Shown: positions 47,844-59,579 of the stretch, in pieces
Position numbering within the stretch: the first letter of the stretch is position 1
Layout: each line of letters begins with the position of its first letter
Origin: Dongshaea marina
GTDB taxonomy: Bacteria; Pseudomonadota; Gammaproteobacteria; Enterobacterales; Aeromonadaceae
Direction: 5' to 3'
NCBI RefSeq assembly: GCF_003072645.1
Contig: NZ_CP028897.1
Location: 374,001-438,000, forward strand
DNA: 64,000 bases
Program-made: the position numbers and the translations under genes
The notes under the pieces: generated by a model
The model's database searches: none
Told to the model about the DNA's origin: nothing
Seen by the model: the letters and a program-made list of their open reading frames with translations, nothing else

Positions 47844-49197
47844 TTCCCCTGAATCTGCAACAGATCGCACAGGTTCTCAATGCGACCCTGGTCGGGGATA
47901 GCTGTACGCTGGCATCGGTCAGTATAGATACCCGAACCCTTGGCCCGGGTGCCCTGTATGTGGCCTTGCGAGGCGAACGGTTTGATGGGCATCAGTTTTG
48001 TGACAAGGCAAGAGAGCAGGGGCGGTTGCCCTGTTGGTTCAGGAGCGCCAGGATGTTGCTTTACCTCAATTAGTGGTCAGGGATAGCCATCAGGCATTGG
48101 CCGATCTTGGTGCTTATGTCCGCTCTCAACTGGATCTGAAGGTTGCAGCTATCACCGGAAGCTGTGGCAAGACCTCGGTCAAAGAGATGCTGGCGAGTAT
48201 TCTGGGGCGTGAGGGGAAAGCACTGGCGACCCGCGGCAATCTGAATAACGAGATAGGGGTGCCACTGACATTGCTGGAGCTGACCGAAGAGCATCAGTAT
48301 GCGGTCATCGAGCTTGGGGCAAATCACGCCGGCGAGATCGCCTTTACTACGGCACTCACTCGCCCGGATGTCGCCGTGGTGACCAATGTCTCGGCGGCAC
48401 ACCTTGAGGGTTTTGGCTCCCTACAGGGGGTGGCCGATGCCAAGTTCGAGATTTTCCAGGGGCTGGGCAAAGAGGGGATCGCGGTTCTTAATCGCAAGCA
48501 ATATGACTTCGAAAATTGGCATCACAAGCTGGCGATACAGCCCCAGCTGGGATTTGCCCTTGAGGATCCTGACTCGGATCTCTACGCCGATGCGATAGAG
48601 ATGCAGGCCTCGGGGTGCCGGTTTATGCTGCACACCCCGAAAGGAGCCGCAGAGGTGCGACTCAGGGTTCCCGGGCGTCATAATGTGGCTAATGCGTTGG
48701 CAGCTGCCGGCACGGCATTGGCTTTAGGGATCCCTCTGGAGACTATTGTTGCGGGCCTTGAGGCGTTCGACTCGGTTCCGGGGCGCCTGCAACGAACCGA
48801 GCTCAAAGATTGTGTGGTGATCGATGACAGTTACAATGCCAGTGCCGATTCGGTGAGTGCTGCCATTGAGGTGCTCAAAGAGATGCCAGGCTACCGGATC
48901 TTCGTGTTTGGGGATATGGCTGAGCTTGGAGATGAGAGTGATGCTCTTCATCAGCGGATCGGCCGGGAGCTGAAGGCCAGTGGTATTGAACAGGTACTGC
49001 TGCTGGGTGATAAGACCCGGCTGACGGCCAAAGAGTGCCAGGGGCACTGGTACAGCGATAAGCCGCTGCTGATCAAGGCATTGGAGCAGCTAATAACAGA
49101 ACAAAAAGATGTAGTGATTTTGGTTAAAGGGGCCAGAAGTATGAAGATGGATGAGGTTGTGACTGTACTCACCAATAACGAGGAGATGGCATGCTAG
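47840..49197 (+). CDS. murF: UDP-MurNAc-pentapeptide synthetase MurF, interrupted by a one-base frameshift
   Basis: Adds D-Ala-D-Ala to the muropeptide precursor. ATG 47840 overlaps the murE stop. The first 60 codons ([17 protein letters not shown]) are in one frame; the rest, with ATP loop [14 protein letters not shown] and [11 protein letters not shown], is in another. Adding one G to the run 48019-48022 restores [15 protein letters not shown] and one protein of about 452 residues. The gene is essential, so a base-calling error is probable. Confidence 0.93.
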
Positions 49198-50273
49198 TCT
49201 GGCTTGCGGAGCATCTGACACACTATTGGAGTGTGTTTAATATCTTTTCGTACCTGACTTTTCGGGCGATCCTGAGCATTCTGACCAGTCTGGTGATCTG
49301 TCTGTGGATGGGGCCGCGCCTTATCAAGCGCCTGCAACGTCTGCAGATAGGTCAGGTGGTACGAAATGATGGGCCGGAATCCCATTTCAGCAAGTCCGGC
49401 ACCCCGACCATGGGCGGGATCATGATCCTGGTTTCGATTGCGATCTCCTGCCTGCTGTGGGCGAGGCTGGATAACCCGGATGTGTGGGTGGTGCTGTTTG
49501 TGCTGGTGACCTTTGGAATCATAGGCTTCATCGATGACTACCGCAAGGTGGTGCGTAAGGACCCTAATGGTTTGATCGCCCGCTGGAAGTATTTTTGGCA
49601 ATCGGTGGCAACCCTGTTGGTTGCATTTTTTCTCTATGCAACCGCCCACCATGCCAGTGAAACCACCCTGGTGATCCCCTTTTTCAAGAGTGTGATGCCT
49701 CAGCTGGGTTTGTGGTTTATTTTGCTGACCTACTTTGTGGTGGTTGGTTCGAGTAATGCGGTAAACCTGACCGATGGCCTGGATGGATTGGCGATTATGC
49801 CAACCGTCATGGTGGCTGCCGGATTTGCCATTGTGGCCTGGGCGACCGGTAATGTGAATTTTGCCAGTTACCTGCATATCCCCTATGTGCCAAAGGCCGG
49901 TGAGTTGGTGGTTGTCTGTACCTCGATTGTGGGGGCGGGCCTTGGGTTTTTATGGTTTAACACCTACCCGGCTCAGGTGTTCATGGGTGATGTTGGCTCA
50001 CTGGCGCTGGGAGCTCTGCTCGGTATCATCGCCGTGTTGGTTCGCCAGGAGTTTTTGCTGGTGATCATGGGAGGAGTTTTTGTGCTGGAGACTGTTTCTG
50101 TGATCCTGCAGGTCGGCTCCTACAAGCTTCGTGGCCAGCGAATATTCCGCATGGCCCCGATACATCATCACTATGAACTCAAAGGATGGCCAGAGCCTCG
50201 GGTGATCGTTCGCTTTTGGATCATGACACTGGTGCTGGTCCTGGTGGGACTTGCAACATTGAAGATGAGGTAA
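49191..50273 (+). CDS. mraY: Phospho-MurNAc-pentapeptide transferase MraY
   Basis: Inner-membrane enzyme making lipid I on undecaprenyl phosphate. 360 residues with about ten spans. Family motifs: [20 protein letters not shown] (metal-binding Asp pair), [24 protein letters not shown] and the substrate histidine cluster [12 protein letters not shown]. Confidence 0.98.
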   Translation: MLVWLAEHLTHYWSVFNIFSYLTFRAILSILTSLVICLWMGPRLIKRLQRLQIGQVVRNDGPESHFSKSGTPTMGGIMILVSIAISCLLWARLDNPDVWVVLFVLVTFGIIGFIDDYRKVVRKDPNGLIARWKYFWQSVATLLVAFFLYATAHHASETTLVIPFFKSVMPQLGLWFILLTYFVVVGSSNAVNLTDGLDGLAIMPTVMVAAGFAIVAWATGNVNFASYLHIPYVPKAGELVVVCTSIVGAGLGFLWFNTYPAQVFMGDVGSLALGALLGIIAVLVRQEFLLVIMGGVFVLETVSVILQVGSYKLRGQRIFRMAPIHHHYELKGWPEPRVIVRFWIMTLVLVLVGLATLKMR

Positions 50274-50275
50274 TC

Positions 50276-51574
50276 ATGGCTGGGCATTCAGTCGTTGTGT
50301 TGGGGATGGGCAAGACAGGCCTGGCCTGTGTTGACTACCTGTACCGCCAGGGCGTGTCGCCTCTGGTGGTGGATAGCCGTGAAAATCCACCGGGTCTTGC
50401 CAGCCTGCCAGCGGATGTCGCCCGTCACTGTGGTGATTTTCCTCAAGAGTTGTTGTGTCGGGCGAAAACCCTGGTGGTCAGCCCCGGGATCTCTCTTAAG
50501 CAACCGGCGATTGAAGCAGCCCGGGCAAGTGGCGTTGAGATCATTGGTGATATTGAGCTGTTTGCCCGCGCAAACCGTGTGCCTGTCATCGGGATCACCG
50601 GCTCTAATGGTAAGAGTACGGTTACCACTCTGGTGGGGCTGATGGCTGAAAAAGCAGATCTCAGGGTGGGGGTCGCCGGGAATATTGGTACTCCGGTTCT
50701 CAGCCTGCTGGAGGAGTCATTGGATCTGTGTGTCCTTGAGCTCTCAAGCTTTCAGCTGGAGACCACCTTTTCTCTGAGCTGTCAGGCGGCCACTGTCCTC
50801 AATCTGAGTGAAGATCACATGGATCGCTACCTGGATATCGAAGATTATCGCGCCGCCAAATTGCGGATCTATCGAGGGGCTCAGGCGGTGATTAGTAACC
50901 GGCAGGACTTAAGAACCTATCCTCTGGAGGCTTGCCCGGATTTTAGTTTCGGCTCAGACAATAGCGGTTATGGGCTCCTGGAAGTTGATGGAGAGTGTTG
51001 GCTGGCGGTTGAGGGTGAACCTGTGATGAATACCCGGGATATGGGGTTGCTGGGACGCCACAATCAGCTCAATGCACTGGCGGCGATGGCGCTGGCCGAT
51101 CGGGTCGGGATCCAAAGAGAGGCACAGCTGGCCGCACTGCGCGAGTTCAGCGGCCTTGCTTACCGCTGCGAGCTGGTTGCCAATAAGAACGGAGTGCTCT
51201 GGGTGAATGACTCCAAGGCGACCAATGTCGGGGCGACAATAGCCGCGATTGAAGGCCTTGAGGGGCAATATAGTGGTCGGCTGTTTTTGCTGGCCGGAGG
51301 CCAGGGCAAGGGGCAGGATTTTTCACCCCTTGAGCCGCTTCTCAATCACCAGGTCCATCAGACTATCTGTTTTGGTGAGGATGGGGATGCTATTGCGGGG
51401 TTAACACCACAGCACCATAGAGTGGACAGCCTGGAGCAGGCGATCGATTACTGCAGCAACCAGGTATGTGCAGGCGATCTGGTTCTGTTGGCTCCGGCCT
51501 GTGCCAGCTTCGATCAGTTCGTGAGCTTTGAGGCCCGGGGCGCACGCTTTAATCAGTTGGTCGAGCTGTTATGA
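50276..51574 (+). CDS. murD: UDP-MurNAc-L-alanine:D-glutamate ligase MurD
   Basis: Second amino-acid ligase of the pathway. ATG 50276, two bases after the mraY stop, gives 432 residues. It shows the Rossmann-like VVVLGMGKTGLAC, ATP loop ITGSNGKSTVTTLVG, NLSEDHMDRY and NDSKATNVGAT. Starts upstream lie inside mraY. Overlaps ftsW by four bases. Confidence 0.97.
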   Translation: MAGHSVVVLGMGKTGLACVDYLYRQGVSPLVVDSRENPPGLASLPADVARHCGDFPQELLCRAKTLVVSPGISLKQPAIEAARASGVEIIGDIELFARANRVPVIGITGSNGKSTVTTLVGLMAEKADLRVGVAGNIGTPVLSLLEESLDLCVLELSSFQLETTFSLSCQAATVLNLSEDHMDRYLDIEDYRAAKLRIYRGAQAVISNRQDLRTYPLEACPDFSFGSDNSGYGLLEVDGECWLAVEGEPVMNTRDMGLLGRHNQLNALAAMALADRVGIQREAQLAALREFSGLAYRCELVANKNGVLWVNDSKATNVGATIAAIEGLEGQYSGRLFLLAGGQGKGQDFSPLEPLLNHQVHQTICFGEDGDAIAGLTPQHHRVDSLEQAIDYCSNQVCAGDLVLLAPACASFDQFVSFEARGARFNQLVELL

Positions 51575-52764
51575 GAATCGCCATCCGCCAACACTTCGAC
51601 AAATTTTCTGCGCTGCGTTTTTTGCTGGGCGGGGGGAATAGCTCCGCGGTTTATGACAGGCAACTGATGTGGCTGGTGTTGGGGTTGATGGGAGTGGGTC
51701 TTATCATGGTGGGCTCAGCTTCGATCTCCGAGGGGTTGGTGCTGAAGCATGATGCTTTTTTCTTTGTAAAGCGCCACGCCTTTTACCTGGTGCTCTGTTT
51801 CGCGATGCTGGCAATCTTGCTTCAGGTGCCGATGCGTTTTTGGGAGCAATACAGCGGCCAGCTGTTGTTGCTTGCCCTGGTGATGCTGGTGATGGTGCTG
51901 ATCGTCGGGCGCACCGTCAACGGTAGTACCCGCTGGCTACCGCTTGGCCCCCTGAATTTCCAGCCATCTGAGTTTGCCAAGCTGGCGCTGCTGACTTATC
52001 TCGCCAGCTACCTGGTGCGAAAACAGGAGGAGGTGCGCGATAGCCTCAAGGGGTTTTTAAAACCGCTGTTTATCCTGTTTGTGTTGACTATCCTGCTGCT
52101 AAGCCAGCCGGATCTTGGGTCGATGATCGTGCTGTTTGTGGTCACCATGGGGCTACTGTTTTTGGCCGGGGCCCGCTTGTTCCAGTTTGGCTTTCTGATG
52201 CTGGCCGGAGTCGGGGGGGTGGTTGCACTGATCCTGATCTCCCCCTATCGTCTCAAACGGGTCACCATGTTTTGGAACCCCTGGCAGGATCCCTTCGGCA
52301 GTGGATATCAGCTGACTCAGTCTTTGATGGCATTTGGCCGGGGTGGCTGGTTTGGTGTCGGGCTCGGCAATTCGGTACAAAAACTTGAGTACCTGCCCGA
52401 AGCTCACACGGACTTTGTTTTTTCGATTCTGGGTGAAGAGCTGGGCTATATCGGGGTGGTAGTTGTGCTGGCGATGCTGTTTTGCCTGGCCTGGAAAGCC
52501 CTGATGATAGGGCGCAGAGCCCTGCTGGCCAACCGATTGTATGAGGGGTATCTCGCCTGTGGGATCAGCATCTGGTTTAGCTTTCAGTCGGTGGTTAATG
52601 TCGGGGCTGCCTGTGGTTTGCTGCCGACCAAGGGATTGACTCTGCCACTGGTGAGTTATGGCGGTTCCAGCCTGATTATGGTTGCTGCCGCAGTGGCGAT
52701 CTTATTGCGCATCGATCACGAGATGCGGGTTTCGGGTATGCAGGCCCGTCATTTGGAGAGTTAA
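51571..52764 (+). CDS. ftsW: Septal peptidoglycan glycosyltransferase FtsW
   Basis: SEDS-family polymerase that works with FtsI. 397 residues, ten spans. Signatures: [21 protein letters not shown], the catalytic-loop region and the C-terminal [18 protein letters not shown] with [11 protein letters not shown]. Confidence 0.97.
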   Translation: MRIAIRQHFDKFSALRFLLGGGNSSAVYDRQLMWLVLGLMGVGLIMVGSASISEGLVLKHDAFFFVKRHAFYLVLCFAMLAILLQVPMRFWEQYSGQLLLLALVMLVMVLIVGRTVNGSTRWLPLGPLNFQPSEFAKLALLTYLASYLVRKQEEVRDSLKGFLKPLFILFVLTILLLSQPDLGSMIVLFVVTMGLLFLAGARLFQFGFLMLAGVGGVVALILISPYRLKRVTMFWNPWQDPFGSGYQLTQSLMAFGRGGWFGVGLGNSVQKLEYLPEAHTDFVFSILGEELGYIGVVVVLAMLFCLAWKALMIGRRALLANRLYEGYLACGISIWFSFQSVVNVGAACGLLPTKGLTLPLVSYGGSSLIMVAAAVAILLRIDHEMRVSGMQARHLES

Positions 52765-52765
52765 C

Positions 52766-53866
52766 ATGAGTAAACGGACACTATTAGTGATGGCTGGCGG
52801 AACCGGAGGACATGTTTTTCCCGGCTTGGCCGTTGCTGATTATCTGAAGCAGCAGGGCTGGGATATTCATTGGCTGGGTACCCGTGAGCGCCTGGAGGCT
52901 CAGTTAGTGCCGGAGCATGGTTACCCTATCTCTTTCATTGAGATCAAGGCGCTCAGAGGGCAGGGGCTCAAGAGTAAGCTGCAGGCCCCCTGGAAGCTGT
53001 TAAAGGCATTGGGGCAAGCTCGCCGGGTGATAAAGGCCATCAAGCCTGATGTGGTACTGGGAATGGGCGGCTTTGCCAGTGGTCCGGGTGGTGTCGCGGC
53101 ACGCCTTGCGGGGATCCCCCTGGTTCTTCACGAGCAAAATGCCGCCGCCGGGATGACCAATCGCCTGCTTTCTAAAATTGCGACTCGAGTGCTGGAAGCT
53201 TTTCCTAATACTTTTCAAAATTCACCCAAGCTGGAGCTGGTGGGCAACCCGGTTCGCCAGGCGATGATCGATATCCCTGCCCCACAGGAGCGGCTGGATC
53301 TGAGCCGCAAATCCCTGAGGGTGCTGGTGATCGGTGGTAGCCAGGGTGCAAAAGTTCTTAATGAGACACTGCCACAGGCGGTGGCTAATATCGCTGATCT
53401 TGAGATCCGCCATCAGTGTGGCAAGGGCCAGCAGCAGAGCGTCTCTGAGGCCTACTACGATCTTGGAGTTAAAACCGGGGTTCAGGCCAATGTGACTGTT
53501 CTGCCTTTCATCAAAGACATGGCCGCGGCCTACACCTGGGCGGATCTTCTGATCTGCCGGGCCGGAGCGCTTACGGTTGCTGAGGTCTCTGCGGCGGGAG
53601 TGGCGGCGATCTTTGTTCCTTTTGCCGCGGCGGTCGATGATCACCAGACCAAGAATGCCCGGCAGTTGGTCAGAGCGGGAGCCGCCCTGCTGATCCCTCA
53701 GGCGGAGTTAACTGCAGAATTACTGAGCCAGAAAATAGCGCAGCTTGCACAAGACAGGCCGCAGATTTTAGATATGGCGACCAAGGCTCGCCAGCAAGCG
53801 ATAACAGATGCAACAAAGCGGGTGGCGAACGTATGCCAGAAGCTGGTTGCACAAGAGATTGATTGA
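52766..53866 (+). CDS. murG: UDP-GlcNAc:lipid I N-acetylglucosaminyltransferase MurG
   Basis: Makes lipid II at the inner face of the membrane. ATG 52766, one base after the ftsW stop, gives 366 residues. [14 protein letters not shown] (G loop 1), [29 protein letters not shown] and [11 protein letters not shown] are present. Its stop overlaps the murC start (TGATG). Confidence 0.97.
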   Translation: MSKRTLLVMAGGTGGHVFPGLAVADYLKQQGWDIHWLGTRERLEAQLVPEHGYPISFIEIKALRGQGLKSKLQAPWKLLKALGQARRVIKAIKPDVVLGMGGFASGPGGVAARLAGIPLVLHEQNAAAGMTNRLLSKIATRVLEAFPNTFQNSPKLELVGNPVRQAMIDIPAPQERLDLSRKSLRVLVIGGSQGAKVLNETLPQAVANIADLEIRHQCGKGQQQSVSEAYYDLGVKTGVQANVTVLPFIKDMAAAYTWADLLICRAGALTVAEVSAAGVAAIFVPFAAAVDDHQTKNARQLVRAGAALLIPQAELTAELLSQKIAQLAQDRPQILDMATKARQQAITDATKRVANVCQKLVAQEID

Positions 53867-55326
53867 TGACTAAGAACGAACTTGCAAGATTAAGAACCAT
53901 GATCCCTGAGATGCACAGGGTACAGCGGATCCACTTTATCGGGATTGGCGGCTCGGGTATGGGAGGAATCGCCGAGGTTCTGTGTGGTGAAGGCTACCAG
54001 GTGACAGGTTCCGATCTTTGTGAAAATGGGGTTACTGAGCACCTGCGCCGTTGTGGCGCCGAGATCACCATAGGTCACCAGGCCAAGACTGTCGAGGGAG
54101 CCAGTGTGGTGGTGGTCTCAACGGCGATTAAGCAGGAAAACCCTGAACTCGCCTATGCCCGGGAGCTGAGGATCCCCGTGGTTCAGCGCGCCGAGATGCT
54201 GGCCGAACTGATGCGTTTTCGCCATGGGGTTGCGGTGGCCGGAACCCACGGTAAGACGACGACGACCAGCCTGATTGCCAGCGTGTATGGTGAGGCGGGC
54301 TGTGATCCGACCTTTGTGATCGGTGGTCGTCTCAATAGTGCAGGCACCAACGCCAAGCTTGGGAGCTCACGTTATCTCATCGCCGAGGCAGACGAGAGTG
54401 ATGCCTCCTTTTTGCATCTGCAGCCGATGGTGACAGTTGTCACAAATATCGAGGCGGATCACATGAGTACCTATGGTGGCGACTTCAAGGTTCTCAAAGA
54501 GACCTTCATGAAGTTTCTGCACAACCTGCCCTTCTATGGGGTGGCCGTGGTGTGCTGTGATGACCCGGTCGTCAGAGAGCTGATCCCGACCATTGGGCGG
54601 CGGGTTATCTCCTATGGTTTTTCCGAAGATGCCGATTACAGGCTCAGTGATTATCAGCAACAGGGCAGCCGCAGCAGCTTCACCCTGAATAGCCCCGATG
54701 GCGAGAAGACCCGAGTTACCCTGAATCTGCCCGGAAAACATAATGCTCTCAATGCTACCGCGGCAATTGCGGTGGCCCGCGATGATGCGATCGAGATGGC
54801 CGCGATCACCCGTGCCCTGAGTAAATTTGAGGGCGTCGGTCGGCGTTTTCAGCACTATGGAGAGTTTGATACCGGCAGGGGACAGGTGATGCTGGTGGAT
54901 GATTATGGCCATCATCCCAGTGAAGTTCAGGCGGTGGTGGAGGCGGTCCGGGATGGCTGGCCAGACAAGCGGTTGGTGATGATCTATCAGCCCCATCGCT
55001 ATAGCCGGACCCGGGATCTCTATGATGATTTTGTGTCTGTGCTTTCTAAGGTCGATGTGCTGCTATTGCTGGATGTCTATGCCGCCGGTGAAGAGCCGAT
55101 CGCCGGGGCGGATAGTCGGGCCTTGTGTCGTAGTATCCGTCAGCTGGGGCGGGTCGACCCGATTTTTGTCGCCAGTGCAGATGATATTCCAGCGACCCTG
55201 GCCGGACTTCTCAACAATGGCGATCTTTTGATGACCCAGGGAGCCGGAAGTATTGGATTGCTGGCCAAGCGCTTGGCTGGCCTGGAGCTTGATGCAGAGC
55301 GTATGCTGCAACAGGAGAGTGAGTAG
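53866..55326 (+). CDS. murC: UDP-MurNAc:L-alanine ligase MurC
   Basis: First amino-acid ligase of the pathway. ATG 53866 gives 486 residues; a TTG codon just upstream adds one. [21 protein letters not shown] loop [21 protein letters not shown] and the C-terminal [10 protein letters not shown] and [11 protein letters not shown] are seen. Confidence 0.97.
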   Translation: MTKNELARLRTMIPEMHRVQRIHFIGIGGSGMGGIAEVLCGEGYQVTGSDLCENGVTEHLRRCGAEITIGHQAKTVEGASVVVVSTAIKQENPELAYARELRIPVVQRAEMLAELMRFRHGVAVAGTHGKTTTTSLIASVYGEAGCDPTFVIGGRLNSAGTNAKLGSSRYLIAEADESDASFLHLQPMVTVVTNIEADHMSTYGGDFKVLKETFMKFLHNLPFYGVAVVCCDDPVVRELIPTIGRRVISYGFSEDADYRLSDYQQQGSRSSFTLNSPDGEKTRVTLNLPGKHNALNATAAIAVARDDAIEMAAITRALSKFEGVGRRFQHYGEFDTGRGQVMLVDDYGHHPSEVQAVVEAVRDGWPDKRLVMIYQPHRYSRTRDLYDDFVSVLSKVDVLLLLDVYAAGEEPIAGADSRALCRSIRQLGRVDPIFVASADDIPATLAGLLNNGDLLMTQGAGSIGLLAKRLAGLELDAERMLQQESE

Positions 55327-56243
55327 ATGAGTCAATTTGGTAAGGTTGCCGTGCTTTACGGGGGACATCCGCTGAGCGGGAGGTCTCACTGCGTTCGGGG
55401 ACGGCGGTGTTAAAAGGACTGCAAAATGCAGGCATCGATGCTCATGGATTAGATACCCGGGACTACTCGCCGCTTCAGCTTAAGAGTGATGGGTTTGAGC
55501 GGGTCTTTATCGTGCTGCATGGCCGGGGTGGTGAAGATGGCAGTATCCAGGGAGCATTAGAGTTTTTGGATATCCCTTATACGGGCTCCAGGGTTCTGGG
55601 ATCGGCGCTGGCGATGGACAAGGTTCGCACCAAGCAGATCTGGCAGGCCCTGGGGCTACCAACGGCGCCCTATGCCGTGGTCCATAGAGCCGATTATCTG
55701 GCTGCGGATGCAGCTCAGCTATTCGAAAGCCTGAACTTGTGTGCCTTTGTGAAACCCTCCCGGGAGGGATCCAGCATCGGAATCGTGAAAGCTGAGAGTG
55801 CAGAGCAGCTACATCAGGCAATTGAGACCGCCTTTGAGCATGATGATGAGGTGCTCGTTGAGAGCTTCATCGATGGGCCAGAGTATACGGTATCGATAGT
55901 CGGTGACCAGGTGTTACCGGCCATTGAGCTCAGGACGGCGCGTAGTTTTTACGATTATGCGGCCAAGTACCAAAGTGGTGATACCCAGTATATCTGCCCC
56001 TGTGAGCTGACGGATGATGATCGTGAAGAGTTGAATCGATTGAGCCTGCGGGCTTTTGAGTCCCTGGGCTGCGAAGGTTGGGGACGGGTGGACATCATGC
56101 GTGATGCAAATGGGGCTTTTCAGCTATTAGAGGTCAATACGGTTCCCGGAATGACTGAGACCAGTTTGGTGCCAAAAGCGGCACGGGTCGCGGGTTATTC
56201 GTTTGAGGAGCTGTTGCTGAAAATCCTGGAGGAGGCGCACTGA
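55327..56243 (+). CDS. ddl: D-alanine:D-alanine ligase, interrupted by a one-base frameshift
   Basis: ATP-grasp ligase making the dipeptide used by MurF. ATG 55327 directly follows the murC stop and reads MSQFGKVAVLYGG, then the frame breaks. Adding one G to the run 55370-55374 yields GGTSAEREVSLRSGTAVLKG, the family motif, in frame with the rest. FVKPSREGSSIGI, LVESFIDGPEYTVSIV and the metal-binding LLEVNTVPGMT are intact. About 305 residues when repaired. Whether it is DdlA or DdlB type cannot be proved; its place in dcw favours DdlB. Confidence 0.93.
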
Positions 56244-56244
56244 G

Positions 56245-57000
56245 ATGGGGCGTGCTGCCATCATACGGAAGCAATTTCAGATCCCGGGGCGAATGCGCTT
56301 TTGGAGCGGGCTGCTTTTTTTTGTGGTGGTGCTGATTCTGGTATTGTGGGGTGGGCGGCAGGTTAAGGACTGGTTGTACGACGGTAGTCGCCTTCCTTTG
56401 AATAAGTTTGTGGTGCAGGGAGCCCAGCGTCCGATTGTACGTGCTGAGATCGAAGCGGTGTTACAAGGCCTTCCTAAAACCACCAGTTTTTTTGAGCTGA
56501 ATGTAGATAAGCTGCAACAGCAGCTGGCGGCTCAACCCTGGGTTTACCAGGTGGCGGTTCGTAAGCAGTGGCCTGAACGGCTGGGAGTCTATGTGACTGA
56601 GCAGCAGGTAATGGCACACTGGGGGGAGCAGCAGTTGATCAATCGCTATGGCGAGATCTTCAGTGCTCCAACCCAGGGAGTCAAGCTGCCGGATCTGTGG
56701 CTCAGTGGTCGGGCAGATGAAGCGGATAAGGTTGTAGCCATGTACCACCAGTTGCAGCCCTTGTTTCAATCAGGCCCCTTTCGTCTTACCCACCTGACGA
56801 TGACCGGACGGGGAGCCTGGATTGTCGAATTGGATAATGGCTGGAAGCTTTATGTCGGCCAGCAGCGGGTCATGGAGCGGTTACAACGTTTTTTGAGTGT
56901 GTATCCACAGATCCAGCCTCAACAACAGATCGCTTATCTGGATCTGCGATATGACACCGGAATCGCAGTGGGATGGAAAAATAACAAGAAAGTGAGTTAA
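56245..57000 (+). CDS. ftsQ: Cell division protein FtsQ
   Basis: Bitopic divisome protein. 251 residues: cytoplasmic tail, a membrane span (about 20-38), POTRA domain (VVQGAQRPIVRAEIEAVL) and beta domain (WPERLGVYVTEQQVMAHWG). It starts one base after ddl and six bases before ftsA. Confidence 0.95.
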   Translation: MGRAAIIRKQFQIPGRMRFWSGLLFFVVVLILVLWGGRQVKDWLYDGSRLPLNKFVVQGAQRPIVRAEIEAVLQGLPKTTSFFELNVDKLQQQLAAQPWVYQVAVRKQWPERLGVYVTEQQVMAHWGEQQLINRYGEIFSAPTQGVKLPDLWLSGRADEADKVVAMYHQLQPLFQSGPFRLTHLTMTGRGAWIVELDNGWKLYVGQQRVMERLQRFLSVYPQIQPQQQIAYLDLRYDTGIAVGWKNNKKVS

Positions 57001-57006
57001 CACTGA

Positions 57007-58263
57007 ATGACAAAGGCACTGGAGAGAAATTTAATCGTTGGTCTGGATATCGGTACTTCCAAAGTATCGGCTCTGGTCGGTGAACTGCTTCCGGATGGAG
57101 AGCTCTCCATTGTCGGGTTGGGGAGTCATAGCAGCAGGGGAATGGATAAGGGAGGCGTGAACGATCTTGAGTCTGTGGTCAAGTCGATTCAGCGTGCGAT
57201 CAATGAAGCTGAGATGATGGCAGAGTGCCAGATCACCTCGGTTTACCTTGGGATCTCCGGGCGGCACCTGGATTGTCTGAATGAGTCGGGTATGGTGCCG
57301 ATCACAGATGAGGAGGTCTCCCAGGATGATGTGGATAATGTGATCCATACGGCTCAGTCGGTCAAGCTCAAGGATCAACACAGGATCCTGCATGTGATCC
57401 CCCAGGACTTTGCCATTGATTACCAGGAGGGGATCAAGAATCCCATCGGCCTGTCCGGGGTAAGAATGAAGGCTCAGGTTCACCTGGTGACCTGCCATAA
57501 CGATATGGCGAAGAATATTGTCAAAGCGGTTGAGAAGTGTGGTTTGAGAGTGGATCAGCTGATCGCTTCCGGGCTGGCTTCCAGCTATGCGGTTCTGACC
57601 GAGGATGAGAAGGAGCTTGGGGTTTGTGTGGTTGACATCGGCGGTGGCACCATGGATATGGCGCTGTTTACCGGTGGGGCCTTGCGCCATACCCAGGTGA
57701 TCCCTTATGCGGGGAGTGCGGTGACCAGTGATATCGCCTACGCCTTTGGGACACCACCGGCAGATGCCGAAGCGATTAAAGTTCGTTATGGATGCGCACT
57801 TGGAAGTTTGGTCAGTAAAGAGGACAATATTGAGGTTCCGAGTGTCGGAGGGCGACCCGCCCGCAGTCTGCAGCGACAGACTCTGGCCGAAGTGATTGAG
57901 CCAAGATATAGTGAACTTTTCGGCATGGTAAATGACGAACTACAGAAGTTGCGTCGTGAACTGAAAGATAAAGGGGTCAAGCACCAGTTTGCCGCTGGCA
58001 TAGTGCTGACCGGTGGCGCATCACGCATAGAAGGCGTGGTGGAGTGTGCCGAGCGAATTTTTGGATGTCAGGTCAGAGTGGGAGAACCGGTCAACATCAA
58101 AGGTTTGGTTGACTATGTAGGCTCCCCTGTATATTCGACTCCCGTAGGATTATTGCAGTATGGCAAGTTGCATCAGCCAAATAACTTGGAAACCGTGATG
58201 CGCAGCCATAGTGTGGGTGGCCTGATGAAGAAGGTTACCAACTGGTTTAAAGGGGAATTTTAG
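57007..58263 (+). CDS. ftsA: Cell division actin-like protein FtsA
   Basis: Membrane tether of FtsZ. 418 residues: VGLDIGTSKVSALVGE, the ATP-site VVDIGGGTMDMALF, GIVLTGGASRIEGVVE and a C-terminal amphipathic helix (GLMKKVTNWFKGEF) for membrane binding. Confidence 0.97.
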   Translation: MTKALERNLIVGLDIGTSKVSALVGELLPDGELSIVGLGSHSSRGMDKGGVNDLESVVKSIQRAINEAEMMAECQITSVYLGISGRHLDCLNESGMVPITDEEVSQDDVDNVIHTAQSVKLKDQHRILHVIPQDFAIDYQEGIKNPIGLSGVRMKAQVHLVTCHNDMAKNIVKAVEKCGLRVDQLIASGLASSYAVLTEDEKELGVCVVDIGGGTMDMALFTGGALRHTQVIPYAGSAVTSDIAYAFGTPPADAEAIKVRYGCALGSLVSKEDNIEVPSVGGRPARSLQRQTLAEVIEPRYSELFGMVNDELQKLRRELKDKGVKHQFAAGIVLTGGASRIEGVVECAERIFGCQVRVGEPVNIKGLVDYVGSPVYSTPVGLLQYGKLHQPNNLETVMRSHSVGGLMKKVTNWFKGEF

Positions 58264-58302
58264 TGTTGTTGATGGGTGCAAAAAGCGAAGTGGAGAGACA
58301 AG

Positions 58303-59478
58303 ATGTTTGAATTCATGGACAGTTCTAGTGACGAAGCAGTCATTAAGGTTATTGGTGTCGGGGGTGGTGGAGGAAACGCCGTCGAGCATATGGTGCGTGA
58401 ATCGATCGAGGGTGTCGACTTCATCTCGATCAATACGGACGCGCAGGCACTCAATAGTGCGACGGTTAATACCACACTGCAGATCGGTGGGACCATCACC
58501 AAGGGGCTGGGAGCAGGTGCCAATCCCGAGGTGGGTCGCGATGCTGCGATCGAAGATCGTGAGGCGATTGCCGAGCTGCTCAATGGGGCCGATATGGTGT
58601 TTATCGCGGCCGGTATGGGTGGCGGAACCGGAACCGGTGCGGCTCCCGTGGTGGCTGAAGTTGCCAAGGAGCTGGGGATCCTGACGGTTGCTGTGGTGAC
58701 TAAGCCCTTCTCCTTTGAGGGTAAGAAGCGAATGAGCTTTGCCCTGCAGGGAATTGAGGAGCTGGCTAAATCGGTCGACTCGCTGATCACCATCCCGAAC
58801 GATAAGCTCCTCAAGGTATTGGGGCGTGGTATCAGCCTGCTGGATGCCTTTAAGGCGGCCAATAACGTATTGCTGGGAGCGGTGCAGGGCATTGCCGAGC
58901 TGATCACTCGTCCGGGTCTGATTAACGTTGACTTTGCGGACGTTCGTACCGTGATGCGCGAGATGGGTACAGCCATGATGGGCACCGGTATCGCCAGCGG
59001 TGAAGACAGAGCGGAAGAGGCTGCCGAGAAGGCGATCTCCAGCCCGCTGCTGGAAGATGTGGATCTAGCGGGAGCCCGTGGCATCCTGGTGAATATCACT
59101 GCGGGTATGGATCTCAACATTGAAGAGTTTGAGACCGTCGGTAATGCGGTGAAAGCGTTTGCCTCCGAGAATGCAACCGTGGTGGTCGGTACCGTCATCG
59201 AACCGGATATGGAGAATGAGCTGCGGGTGACCGTGGTGGCAACCGGGATCGGCGCCGATCGTAAGCCGGACATCACATTGGTGAAGTCTGCAACTACGGC
59301 TCCTCAGAGCGCATCGGTTCCATCCATGTCTGGTAGTGCACGCCCGGCGACCGAGAACGATCAGCCTCTGACACCTAAGAGTGCTCAGGTTGCGGTCAAT
59401 GCCGATAGTAACCCGGTCGCGAAAAGCGAGCCTGATTACCTGGATATTCCGGCATTTTTGCGTAAGCAGGCTGATTGA
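58303..59478 (+). CDS. ftsZ: Cell division GTPase FtsZ
   Basis: Tubulin-like GTPase that forms the Z-ring. ATG 58303, after GGAGAGACAAG, gives 391 residues. [12 protein letters not shown], tubulin signature [11 protein letters not shown] (about residue 100-110), NVDFADV and a disordered linker are followed by the C-terminal peptide [12 protein letters not shown], which binds FtsA and ZipA. Confidence 0.98.
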   Translation: MFEFMDSSSDEAVIKVIGVGGGGGNAVEHMVRESIEGVDFISINTDAQALNSATVNTTLQIGGTITKGLGAGANPEVGRDAAIEDREAIAELLNGADMVFIAAGMGGGTGTGAAPVVAEVAKELGILTVAVVTKPFSFEGKKRMSFALQGIEELAKSVDSLITIPNDKLLKVLGRGISLLDAFKAANNVLLGAVQGIAELITRPGLINVDFADVRTVMREMGTAMMGTGIASGEDRAEEAAEKAISSPLLEDVDLAGARGILVNITAGMDLNIEEFETVGNAVKAFASENATVVVGTVIEPDMENELRVTVVATGIGADRKPDITLVKSATTAPQSASVPSMSGSARPATENDQPLTPKSAQVAVNADSNPVAKSEPDYLDIPAFLRKQAD

Positions 59479-59495
59479 TCGAACTGTGTTTGGTT

Positions 59496-59524
59496 TTGAT
59501 GCTGGTTATAGAATGTGCTACACT
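59496..59524 (+). promoter_or_regulatory. lpxC promoter
   Basis: TTGATG (59496-59501), a 17-base spacer, TACACT (59519-59524), 18 bases after the ftsZ stop. It lets lpxC be transcribed apart from the dcw cluster. Confidence 0.75.
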
Positions 59525-59579
59525 CTTCGGCCGTTTGTTCGAGTCGGGCTGAAGTAGTGCTGAGCGGGTACGTCTTATG

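Noticed and set aside
58260-59276. 338-residue open frame antisense to ftsZ
   Set aside because: Ser/Thr/Pro-rich shadow of the ftsZ coding bias; no start signals.
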